From a virus: a stretch of 59,290 nt of DNA. Shown one piece after another: positions 53,439 through 59,290 of this stretch. Positions within the stretch are counted from its first letter, which is position 1. Each line of letters opens with the position of its first letter. Location: positions 1 through 59,290 of IMG/VR virus record IMGVR_UViG_3300031963_000163, one strand, 5' to 3'. The notes under the pieces were generated by a model. That model saw only the letters and a list, made by a program, of their open reading frames with translations. It made no database searches and was not told the DNA's origin. A program made the translations under genes and the position numbers.

Positions 53439-53599
53439 TTTACCCATTCTTGAAAAGCTAGTTCGTAAGCGGAAACTCGGTCTAAGTTTGGAGACTCCTC
53501 TAAAATTTGTTTAGCTGTATCTATGACTTCTTTTCTCAAATCATACTTACTGGCTTCATGTAAAATTTCATCAATTATCTCTTCGCTAGTGATACTCAT
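53435..53599 (-). CDS. Small acidic helical protein, 54 aa
   Basis: Reverse-strand peptide starting MSITSEEIIDEILHEASKYD and ending AFQEWVK. It overlaps the Smr-like start (ATGA), which supports translation. Acidic and helical. No known family. Part of the thyA operon. Confidence 0.6.
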   Translation of the reverse strand: MSITSEEIIDEILHEASKYDLRKEVIDTAKQILEESPNLDRVSAYELAFQEWVK

Positions 53600-53601
53600 T
53601 T

Positions 53602-53799
53602 TTAATTTTTCTGATTTTGAAATTCTTCAATTAGATAATTTATGTTATCGGACAGATGGTCGTTTTTTTTCAACCATTCCAAAACGTCATCTACACCCAA
53701 CTTGTAGGATTGATACATGCAACTCTTGATAGCACTTTCACTTAAGAAAGAACTATGAGGTATTGTGTTTTCAAATATTTCAGTGAGTCTGATGTCCAT
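53602..53799 (-). CDS. Small hypothetical protein, 65 aa
   Basis: MDIRLTEIFENTIPHSSFLS, then KSCMYQSYKLGVDDVLEWLK: helical, one Cys, neutral to acidic. It precedes the 54-aa gene by two bases in the same operon. No recognised motif. Confidence 0.55.
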   Translation of the reverse strand: MDIRLTEIFENTIPHSSFLSESAIKSCMYQSYKLGVDDVLEWLKKNDHLSDNINYLIEEFQNQKN

Positions 53800-53800
53800 A

Positions 53801-54016
53801 TTATTTTGTTATTACCATGTTTGTGTTTGAAATTGGTAGACGAAGGACAGGATATTTTTTTTCAAATTCATCACTTTGGATTACCTCATAAAATCCTTCA
53901 CAAACCTTCACGGTCGGAATGCTAGACATTTCCATTAAAATTTTTTGATTTTCAGAGGTGTAGTTCTCGTAAACTTTGATTGATTTTGTAGTTGTGTTGA
54001 AAATAAGTGTTTGCAT
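53801..54016 (-). CDS. Small hypothetical protein, 71 aa
   Basis: Starts MQTLIFNTTTKSIKVYENYT, continuing as beta-rich (IPTVKVCEGFYEVIQ, then VLRLPISNTNMVITK). First gene of the reverse-strand thyA operon. Upstream on that strand is TATATTTG (54044-54037), a host-type -7 element. Function unknown. Confidence 0.6.
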   Translation of the reverse strand: MQTLIFNTTTKSIKVYENYTSENQKILMEMSSIPTVKVCEGFYEVIQSDEFEKKYPVLRLPISNTNMVITK

Positions 54017-54036
54017 GATTTAATTTGTTTAGAATA

Positions 54037-54044
54037 CAAATATA
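54037..54044 (-). promoter_or_regulatory. Host-type -7 element (TATATTTG)
   Basis: Reverse strand, 20 bases upstream of the ATG at 54016; its -33 partner is not clear. Confidence 0.45.
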
Positions 54045-54063
54045 CAAAAAAATGGCATAAAAA

Positions 54064-54138
54064 AAACAGGTCAGTTTTATTGGGCGATAAGTAAATTACC
54101 AAGATACTTTATCAATAGAATTAAACTGAACCTGTCTA
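54064..54138 (-). other. Structured element followed by U-tract (possible sRNA or attenuator)
   Basis: On the reverse strand an outer stem (54066-54079 with 54122-54135, 12 pairs plus bulges) encloses an inner GATAAGT/ACTTTATC stem, and a run of eight T follows at 54063-54056. A second perfect hairpin ACATTGTC-CAA-GACAATGT lies at 54150-54168. The whole 54017-54217 gap is otherwise gene-free. Confidence 0.4.
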
Positions 54139-54194
54139 CAGAATATTAAACATTGTCCAAGACAATGTAAAATAGAAAAATGGAAATTATTTGG

Positions 54195-54201
54195 TATTTA
54201 T
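54195..54201 (+). promoter_or_regulatory. TATTTAT box (late-type)
   Basis: Ends 16 bases before the ATG at 54218. Confidence 0.55.
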
Positions 54202-54217
54202 AAGAAACAATTCTTTT

Positions 54218-55387
54218 ATGAACGCATACTTTGCTGCAAGTAGAATGAGTCAAGATGAGAAGAATGATATCTTGGCAAAACACAGAACACTATACGATGG
54301 ATACAGAACGATGCAATCCTCGGTATCTAACGAACAACCATTATATGTACAAGACTTTGCAAAAGACAAAGTTGGTGCAGTAGTAAACAACAAAGGTGTT
54401 GTAAAACCTTATACCAACATGGGAATAAACGAACAAGTTCAGAAAGAGGTTTGTGACGAATGCGGAGCGATGCAAATGAGTGAAGGTGAATGTATGGAGT
54501 GTGGGTGGAAAGGTGAGATTGGTGCAATGGAAGAGGCAAAAGAACTTATGTGTTCTGAATGTGGTGGAGCAATGAACGAAGGTGAGTGTTCCGAGTGTGG
54601 TTACAAAATGGAAGAATTGGATGAAACAGGACATTTAGATGATATCTATAATGTTGAAGATTTGGGTGACGCAGAATTTGATTATGTTCAAGGAGGAGGT
54701 AACAAATACGGTACATTTGAAAAAATGCATCACATGAAAGGAATAAAAAGAGAACAAGTAGAAGATGATTATGTCGACAATTTTGAAGACCCAGACAACG
54801 AAGATGACGAAGTTGTGGGAACAGATGACTTGGAAATTGATTCAAGTGAAATGTATGAACAAGGGTATACTGGCGGTGGAAACGCTCCTGATATGGACAT
54901 CAGTAATGTTGAACCAGCCTACGATTTTGTTAGTAATGGACCCATGGATGTCTACCCTGAAGGAGAAATGGAAGAACAAGATTGTTTAGATTGTGACGAT
55001 GAAACTGCGTACGAGACAATGGAGTCAGCTTGGTCTGATGAGTTAGAAGAGACCGATATTTCAGGAGTACAAGGAATTTATGGTGATATGGAACCAGCAT
55101 TTGATTTTGATTCAAAAGGACCAGGAAGTGCTGGACCTTACCAAACATCAAGTTGGGGAGGTTCATCTAACGATGATACCGCTGAAGACGATGTTTATTG
55201 GCAAAAAGATTTGGCACCAAATGAATTAGACTTGGATTTAGAAAAATTCAACCCTGAGGATTCTACGTGGGAAGAAATTAAAGCCCATACAGGTAATTGG
55301 GACGAAATTGATGAAGATTTGAAAGAGTCTTTCGAAAAACAAAAAAATAAGATAACAGAAATGATGATTAGAATGAAAGTTCTTTAA
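54218..55387 (+). CDS. Tagged acidic protein with two CxxC zinc-ribbon-like motifs, 389 aa
   Basis: The ATG at 54218 begins NAYFAASRMSQDEKNDILAK, the second tag class. Residues ~75-140 carry CDECGAMQMSEGECMECG and CSECGGAMNEGECSECG, two Cys4 units likely to bind zinc. The body from ~145 is very acidic (Glu/Asp rich) with repeats of the type NVEPAYDF or MEPAFDF. The C-terminus is helical and basic. A zinc-binding acidic protein suits a DNA mimic or scaffold-like internal protein. No known family. Confidence 0.7.
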   Translation: MNAYFAASRMSQDEKNDILAKHRTLYDGYRTMQSSVSNEQPLYVQDFAKDKVGAVVNNKGVVKPYTNMGINEQVQKEVCDECGAMQMSEGECMECGWKGEIGAMEEAKELMCSECGGAMNEGECSECGYKMEELDETGHLDDIYNVEDLGDAEFDYVQGGGNKYGTFEKMHHMKGIKREQVEDDYVDNFEDPDNEDDEVVGTDDLEIDSSEMYEQGYTGGGNAPDMDISNVEPAYDFVSNGPMDVYPEGEMEEQDCLDCDDETAYETMESAWSDELEETDISGVQGIYGDMEPAFDFDSKGPGSAGPYQTSSWGGSSNDDTAEDDVYWQKDLAPNELDLDLEKFNPEDSTWEEIKAHTGNWDEIDEDLKESFEKQKNKITEMMIRMKVL

Positions 55388-55391
55388 TAAC

Positions 55392-55417
55392 AAAAACCCC
55401 TCATAAAGAGGGGTTTT
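55392..55417. terminator. Bidirectional terminator
   Basis: AACCCCTC-ATAAA-GAGGGGTT with A-run and T-run on either side, between convergent genes. Confidence 0.85.
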
Positions 55418-56354
55418 TTATTTCATGATACTTTAATTTTTTCACTTGTTCATCAATAAATATTTCTATATCATCCTCGTCTTTGCAGTCGAAAATCGAG
55501 ATAATCCTTTTAATTTCGTTTATTTTATAAACATTGTTAAAAGATTGTGTATCAGAACCATACAAATTATATTCAGGTACAAATATTTTTAAAAAATTTT
55601 CAGATTTATTCAAATCAATTTTTGTTTCTTCAGGAAACTTATTTGTAGATTTTATTTCAAAACGGTAATCCGACGCACAATCTTTCATTGGAGTATCAAT
55701 GAAAAAAACAAATTTTCTTTTTTCTCTTTTATAATGGTATTCAACTAAATTTTTTGATACAGGACACTCATAGAATTTTGATTGAATATCATTTGTTTTT
55801 TTATAGTTTAAAATTTTAAAACCGTTTCGTATATGGGTGTCTTGGTTTCTTTTACTCTTTTTGATTTGCATAACACCAGAAAAAAAATTTTTTTTATTTT
55901 TCAGGATATGACTAAAATTTACTAAGACAGGCCCAACTTCAGGATATTTTCTTTTTCTTTCCGAATCGTATTCGTAGACATCATTCAATAAGACGGTAAC
56001 TTCTTTGGAATTTAATTGTTCCTCAGTTAGTGATTCAATGTCTGGAATTTCATTATCGTAAGATATAAAAACATAGTCTTCAAAGGTTTTATAAAGTTTT
56101 TCTAACGTGGATTGTATTGAAATTGAAATAAATTTATTGTTTTCGAGCGAATCGATATAGTTTTTGTGTAGTGTAAAGGTTTTGATTTTGTGGTCAATCA
56201 CACCATAAAATTCTTTCAATTTTTCTAAACTTTCTTGGTCACCGAAAATTAAAAAATAATCAACGATTTCATATAACTTTTTGAACCTTATCTCAAAAAC
56301 GTCAACATCATCTCCAATCAAGACCACGTCAAAAATCAATTTTTTTCCAATCAT
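55401..56354 (-). CDS. Putative glycosyltransferase, GT17-like, 317 aa
   Basis: The ATG at 56354 starts IGKKLIFDVVLIGDDVDVFE; the next segment (EIRFKKLYEIVDYFLIFGDQ) resembles GT17-family N-terminal sequence (L-x-E-x-R-x-x-x-L-x-x-V-D). A later DYVFISYDNEIPD would match the acidic donor-binding motif. GT17 members transfer N-acetylglucosamine; here the substrate is unknown. An AT-rich gene like the glycosyltransferase at 5918. No tag. Confidence 0.55.
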   Translation of the reverse strand: MIGKKLIFDVVLIGDDVDVFEIRFKKLYEIVDYFLIFGDQESLEKLKEFYGVIDHKIKTFTLHKNYIDSLENNKFISISIQSTLEKLYKTFEDYVFISYDNEIPDIESLTEEQLNSKEVTVLLNDVYEYDSERKRKYPEVGPVLVNFSHILKNKKNFFSGVMQIKKSKRNQDTHIRNGFKILNYKKTNDIQSKFYECPVSKNLVEYHYKREKRKFVFFIDTPMKDCASDYRFEIKSTNKFPEETKIDLNKSENFLKIFVPEYNLYGSDTQSFNNVYKINEIKRIISIFDCKDEDDIEIFIDEQVKKLKYHEIKNPSL

Positions 56355-56407
56355 ACTATTGAAAATATATGAAAAGCGGGTTAAACTTAAAGTAATAAAA
56401 TTACAAC

Positions 56408-57007
56408 ATGGCATCTAACAACAAATTTGTTTCGAATCAAAGAAATAACGTCAATCATTTCAATTACTATTATTTCACTAATGTTTTTACAGACCAAGAA
56501 ATTGAAAATATTATTGAAGTTGGGGAATCTCAACCAAAAATTAAAGCTACTACTGTAGGTGAAGATATCGGTCAAAGTGTGTCTGAATACAGAGTAAGTG
56601 ATATTGCTTGGTTGTCTAATAACCAAAAAACAAGTTGGCTTTACGATAGAATTGCTGATTTGGCAATAAAGGCAAATAATGAAATGTGGAATTTTGATAT
56701 TTGGGATTTCCAAGATGATTTACAATATACATCATATTACGGTAACGGAGGTCATTATGATTGGCACGCTGATTTAGGTGTAGGTATCTCAAATAGAAAA
56801 CTATCCATAGTCTTACAACTTTCAAATGCAGATGAGTACGAGGGAGGTGAACTACAAATGAATACAGGTGGAAGCATCATCAATGTCCCCAAAGAAAAAG
56901 GCTTAATTTGTTTTTTCCCTTCGTTTCTTTTACACAGAGTTACGCCACTATCATCAGGATTAAGAAGGTCATTAGTTACTTGGTTGTGTGGTGCTAATTT
57001 GAGATGA
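56408..57007 (+). CDS. 2-oxoglutarate/Fe(II) oxygenase (PKHD-type hydroxylase), 199 aa
   Basis: YYGNGGHYDWHADLG holds the HxD iron ligands (H120, D122) and FPSFLLHRVTPLSSGLRRSL the distal His (H176) and the Arg that binds 2-oxoglutarate. The length and the double-stranded beta-helix pattern fit PKHD-type phage oxygenases. Usual reaction: hydroxylation of a protein, or nucleic-acid oxidation. The target here is unknown. It lies beside a second oxygenase-type gene on the opposite strand. Confidence 0.88.
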   Translation: MASNNKFVSNQRNNVNHFNYYYFTNVFTDQEIENIIEVGESQPKIKATTVGEDIGQSVSEYRVSDIAWLSNNQKTSWLYDRIADLAIKANNEMWNFDIWDFQDDLQYTSYYGNGGHYDWHADLGVGISNRKLSIVLQLSNADEYEGGELQMNTGGSIINVPKEKGLICFFPSFLLHRVTPLSSGLRRSLVTWLCGANLR

Positions 57008-57423
57008 TACGACACGAATACATATCAGTTCAAGATTATAGGAGAGTTGGTCTAGCCAATGAATATTGGTTGTGGCATTTTACTGCATCTAAACCATTAC
57101 CAGCACAACAAATTCAGTCACTTATGGGACCAACGGATGAAATAGGATTTCATCCTTTTAGATACATTGTAGACCAAATGTCTATTCCTGTTTTTGAAAG
57201 TGAATCTTCTAAATCTTACGACTTCTTGTTATCATTAGACCCACATATTACAGCGAATAAGCTCTATCAAAGAGACCATTTTTTTACTTTGGTATTGGGA
57301 TTCAATTACATGAGATTAGTCACCTCAACATTTCATCCAAATAAATGTTATTGTGCAGAAGGAATTATAAGCGTAGTTGCAGACCTTAATCCGAATTTAC
57401 TTAAAGATTTCAAATTTGATTAA
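57004..57423 (+). CDS. Hypothetical protein, 139 aa
   Basis: Starts MIRHEYISVQDYRRVGLANE in ATGA overlap with the oxygenase gene, so cotranslated. An aromatic and His-rich alpha-beta protein (FHPFRYIVDQMSIPVFESES and KLYQRDHFFTLVLGFNYMRL). Possibly a partner of the oxygenase. No family recognised. It converges on the DUF6445-like gene. Confidence 0.6.
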   Translation: MIRHEYISVQDYRRVGLANEYWLWHFTASKPLPAQQIQSLMGPTDEIGFHPFRYIVDQMSIPVFESESSKSYDFLLSLDPHITANKLYQRDHFFTLVLGFNYMRLVTSTFHPNKCYCAEGIISVVADLNPNLLKDFKFD

Positions 57424-58016
57424 CGTTCAGTATTGAAGAAAAATACCTGAAATAATCTTCCATCGTACATATCCCTTCCGAAATAATCCAAGGATACGTG
57501 ATAGTTGTCTGCTCTATACATGATAAGACGATTAAAAACATTTCCAACTCTATCGACTAATTCCCATTTTGTATAATCTCTACAATCAATACCAGGAGGT
57601 GCAGACTCTTTGTAGCCTGGTTCATTTTCTCTTTTATAATCGTAGTGCATCCACCCTGTTGCTTTATGTCGAAAAATACCCGTTCCCGAACTAAGAGGAG
57701 CGTCGGGTGTTAGGTAACAAACCGCGGCCCAATCAGTTGTGGAGTCAGCGTGAATCCATGACCTGTCTTCTGCTACCGTATATTGAAAAGAACCAGTATA
57801 ATTGTTTTCAGGGTCGTCACTACCCCAATAGGTAATTTCTCCAGCAAATGGATAAAGAATATCTCTTAATTTCTTTTTAAGTCCGTCATTTAAAAATGAC
57901 CTTGTTCTTTGACCTGGATAATTTCCTCTAACTTTAAATTCTTGTTTGAGTGCGAATTCTCTAACATCCATTGGGTTTGCGTAGAAATCGTCAATTGTAA
58001 GTGAATTAAATCTCAT
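57420..58016 (-). CDS. DUF6445-like putative oxygenase, 198 aa
   Basis: RFNSLTIDDFYANPMDVREF and FKVRGNYPGQRTRSFLNDGL match my recollection of DUF6445, a family in marine phages and bacteria thought to be 2-oxoglutarate/Fe(II)-type. WIHADSTTDWAAVCYLTPDA supplies HxD (H, D) and the C-terminal YHVSLDYFGRDMYDGRLFQV the distal His. If active it would be a hydroxylase. Substrate unknown. TATTTAT box 27 bases upstream. Confidence 0.7.
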   Translation of the reverse strand: MRFNSLTIDDFYANPMDVREFALKQEFKVRGNYPGQRTRSFLNDGLKKKLRDILYPFAGEITYWGSDDPENNYTGSFQYTVAEDRSWIHADSTTDWAAVCYLTPDAPLSSGTGIFRHKATGWMHYDYKRENEPGYKESAPPGIDCRDYTKWELVDRVGNVFNRLIMYRADNYHVSLDYFGRDMYDGRLFQVFFFNTER

Positions 58017-58129
58017 AAAATTTGTCTTTAGTAAAAAGTAACCATAAATACACAGAAAAAAAATGGTAAAAGAAAAATTTTGAAATGACTTTTACCTTAC
58101 TTTATAATATTTGTTATATAAAATTGCTT

Positions 58130-58429
58130 ATGGAAATTAAAGAAATTGTGTCCTACTTCATGAACAGTGATAGCAACATCATGGAGGTTTCTTTTAGGAC
58201 AATTGAGGACAACGATGAGGTTATTAGAGTAGACCAAATAGATTATTCAATAGTTGAAGAATACGGGTTTGATTTAGTCACAGAATCTTTAGATTTTTTT
58301 GACGAGGATGAAGATGATTCATTCGTTGACGAAGACAAAGTTGAATTGGATGAGGATGAATTGATAACATTCTTAAATGAATATTATACAATTCACCCTA
58401 ACTCTTTACCAAGTGCGGAATTTTATTAA
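58130..58429 (+). CDS. Small acidic protein, 99 aa
   Basis: The ATG at 58130 is preferred over an upstream one because it opens MEIKEIVSYFMNSDSNIMEV. The middle (FDEDEDDSFVDEDKVELDED) is extremely acidic. Such DNA-mimic-like proteins can inhibit nucleases or restriction enzymes. No tag. It converges on the lipoprotein gene at 58426. Confidence 0.6.
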   Translation: MEIKEIVSYFMNSDSNIMEVSFRTIEDNDEVIRVDQIDYSIVEEYGFDLVTESLDFFDEDEDDSFVDEDKVELDEDELITFLNEYYTIHPNSLPSAEFY

Positions 58430-58968
58430 GGTCCAACTCTATTAAGAGAAAGAATTAACCTGTAGTGCGGACCATCTTTACCGTAGGGTGCAAAATCTAA
58501 ACCTGAAAGTTGAAGAGTTTCTAACAAGTCACTATCAACTTGGAACGTAATTCTTGCGTAAGAATTTCTATCTTTTGGTTTGTAGTCAAATTGAATTTTT
58601 CCTGTAGTATATGCATCAAAACTATATGGAACCCTCCAAAACATAATTTCGTTTGGTGACTCACCATACTCCCATCTATCCCTTTGACCATTTTGTTGTC
58701 TATTGAACCAAATCATTCTTATGGTTGAGTAATCAAAATGCAGATAGAAATTATCTACTTTGATTGAATCAAATGGGTCAGGAAGGTATGGAGTCATAAA
58801 AGTAGAACCTGAAAGGAAGGTTGTATCTTTTGTGGTTGCCTGTGATGTTTGAATCAGAGTAACTTTGGAAACAACATACTTTCCACTCAAAGTCAGGTCA
58901 CTGACTTCAGTAACATATTTTTCACATGATATGAGAAATGGGAGTAAGAAAATAATATATTTTTTCAT
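58426..58968 (-). CDS. Putative lipoprotein, 180 aa
   Basis: From the ATG at 58968: MKKYIIFLLPFLISCEKYVT, a lipoprotein signal with Cys in L-I-S-C, followed by a beta-rich body (VSDLTLSGKYVVSKVTLIQT). Predicted to be exported and anchored by lipid. A host-type TACCTTTG lies at 58981-58974, so expression could be early. Envelope modification or exclusion is possible. No known family. Confidence 0.65.
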   Translation of the reverse strand: MKKYIIFLLPFLISCEKYVTEVSDLTLSGKYVVSKVTLIQTSQATTKDTTFLSGSTFMTPYLPDPFDSIKVDNFYLHFDYSTIRMIWFNRQQNGQRDRWEYGESPNEIMFWRVPYSFDAYTTGKIQFDYKPKDRNSYARITFQVDSDLLETLQLSGLDFAPYGKDGPHYRLILSLNRVGP

Positions 58969-58973
58969 AATCC

Positions 58974-58981
58974 CAAAGGTA
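58974..58981 (-). promoter_or_regulatory. Possible host-type -7 element (TACCTTTG)
   Basis: Reverse strand, 5 bases upstream of the lipoprotein ATG; its -33 partner is weak. Confidence 0.35.
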
Positions 58982-59004
58982 TGAAATTTTACCAAACCAA
59001 AAAA

Positions 59005-59011
59005 TATTTAT
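59005..59011 (+). promoter_or_regulatory. TATTTAT box, short spacing
   Basis: Ends 4 bases before the ATG at 59016. Confidence 0.5.
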
Positions 59012-59015
59012 TTAT

Positions 59016-59264
59016 ATGATTTTAGACGTAGATATTTTAATAACACTATTCGAAAAGTACTCGGATAAGAAAACATCAAGTGAAATTGGAGAACAAGAAG
59101 CGGCAGCTGCACCTTCAGGAGGTTCTACAGGGGGTGGTAAAGTACCACCAAAATGGGCCGATATTCACGGTGGACCTAAAAGAGGGAAAGCCAACATGTT
59201 AAGTAAAGGTGGCGAAAAATGGGAAACAGGTATGAATAGAGGCGTCGCAAATCAAATTTGGTAA
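59016..59264 (+). CDS. Tagged small protein, 82 aa
   Basis: Starts ILDVDILITLFEKYSDKKTS; IGE before Q near residue 25 is a candidate cleavage site after a less typical tag. The rest is Ala/Gly/Ser- and Lys-rich (GGPKRGKANMLSKGGEKWET). Basic and unstructured, like internal head proteins. It ends 26 bases before the window edge. No known family. Confidence 0.6.
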   Translation: MILDVDILITLFEKYSDKKTSSEIGEQEAAAAPSGGSTGGGKVPPKWADIHGGPKRGKANMLSKGGEKWETGMNRGVANQIW

Positions 59265-59290
59265 AATCAATATATTTATAACAAAAAACA

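Noticed and set aside
54327-55166. Reverse-strand frames opposite the acidic gene at 54218
   Set aside because: His/Leu/Phe-rich shadows of acidic codons; convincing gene and tag are on the forward strand.
147-59264. Integrated bacterial chromosome rather than phage
   Set aside because: ThyA, PPK2, the Fe-S carrier and cyclophilin can be host-like, but the dense overlapping unknown genes, shared tags, fibre-like proteins and endolysin argue for phage. A plasmid-like element is not excluded.

Overview
The window looks like part of a large tailed-phage genome, probably distantly T4-like, whose host is a member of Bacteroidota. Phage character comes from about 100 tightly packed, mostly unknown genes with repeated strand switching and many ATGA or TAATG junctions. 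They include a thymidylate synthase, a GH19 endolysin, fibre-like lectin proteins, two 2-oxoglutarate oxygenase-type proteins, a DUF5872-like protein and tRNAs, with no housekeeping block. The host assignment rests on promoters of the form TTTG-N19/21-TAnnTTTG, signal peptides ending in SFSQ, SFAQ or SYSQ, low GC, no obvious Shine-Dalgarno sequences, and a type IX secretion (T9SS) sorting domain.

Layout. 0-1.3 kb: small genes, DnaA-box-like 9-mers and a C-run cluster, possibly an origin or control region. 1.3-20.7 kb (+): a long run rich in proteins that share a short N-terminal tag, including an M23 peptidase-like protein, a zinc-peptidase-like protein, a glucosaminidase-like protein and three large membrane-active-looking proteins, with untagged small genes, a glycosyltransferase and a cyclophilin among them. 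20.7-27.9 kb: alternating strands with a second zinc-peptidase-like protein, an IscA-type carrier, a barrel-like secreted protein, a sulfotransferase and a secreted NucA-like nuclease. 27.9-28.5 kb: three host-type promoters, an odd tRNA-Phe-like gene and a ~300-nt noncoding transcript with a strong terminator. 28.5-32.8 kb: Thr-Pro and lectin fibre proteins, a holin-like protein and a tagged nuclease-like protein. 32.8-37.2 kb (-): an early-type operon (cPPR-like protein, phosphoesterase) and the endolysin. 37.3-44.1 kb (-): an operon of exported proteins with a CsgG-like protein, two barrel/CsgG-type partners, C-type lectin, dockerin-like and cohesin-like modules and a T9SS sorting domain. 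44.2-59.3 kb: tagged PPK2, DUF5872-like protein, flavodoxin-like protein, tRNA-Ser, a third zinc-peptidase-like protein, thyA with an Smr-like protein, a glycosyltransferase, two oxygenase-type proteins and a lipoprotein.

Main unifying observation. About thirty proteins of unrelated function begin with a short tag of the type (I/L)(S/T)ES-x-L followed by a basic amphipathic stretch and usually ending in (I/L)-x-E before Q, A or D. This is the recognition pattern of T4-type prohead proteases (gp21: I/L-x-E). I infer that the tag is a capsid-targeting propeptide, so that the window encodes a large cargo of internal, ejected proteins: cell-wall enzymes, peptidases, a nuclease, a polyphosphate kinase and membrane proteins. 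Many of these genes carry a TATTTAT box whose distance to the start codon is bimodal (about 4-6 or 13-17 bases); this is probably the phage late promoter, and the short class would give leaderless mRNAs. Untagged small-gene operons use host-type promoters instead, consistent with early expression. No capsid, portal, terminase or protease gene lies in the window, so these assignments are inference.
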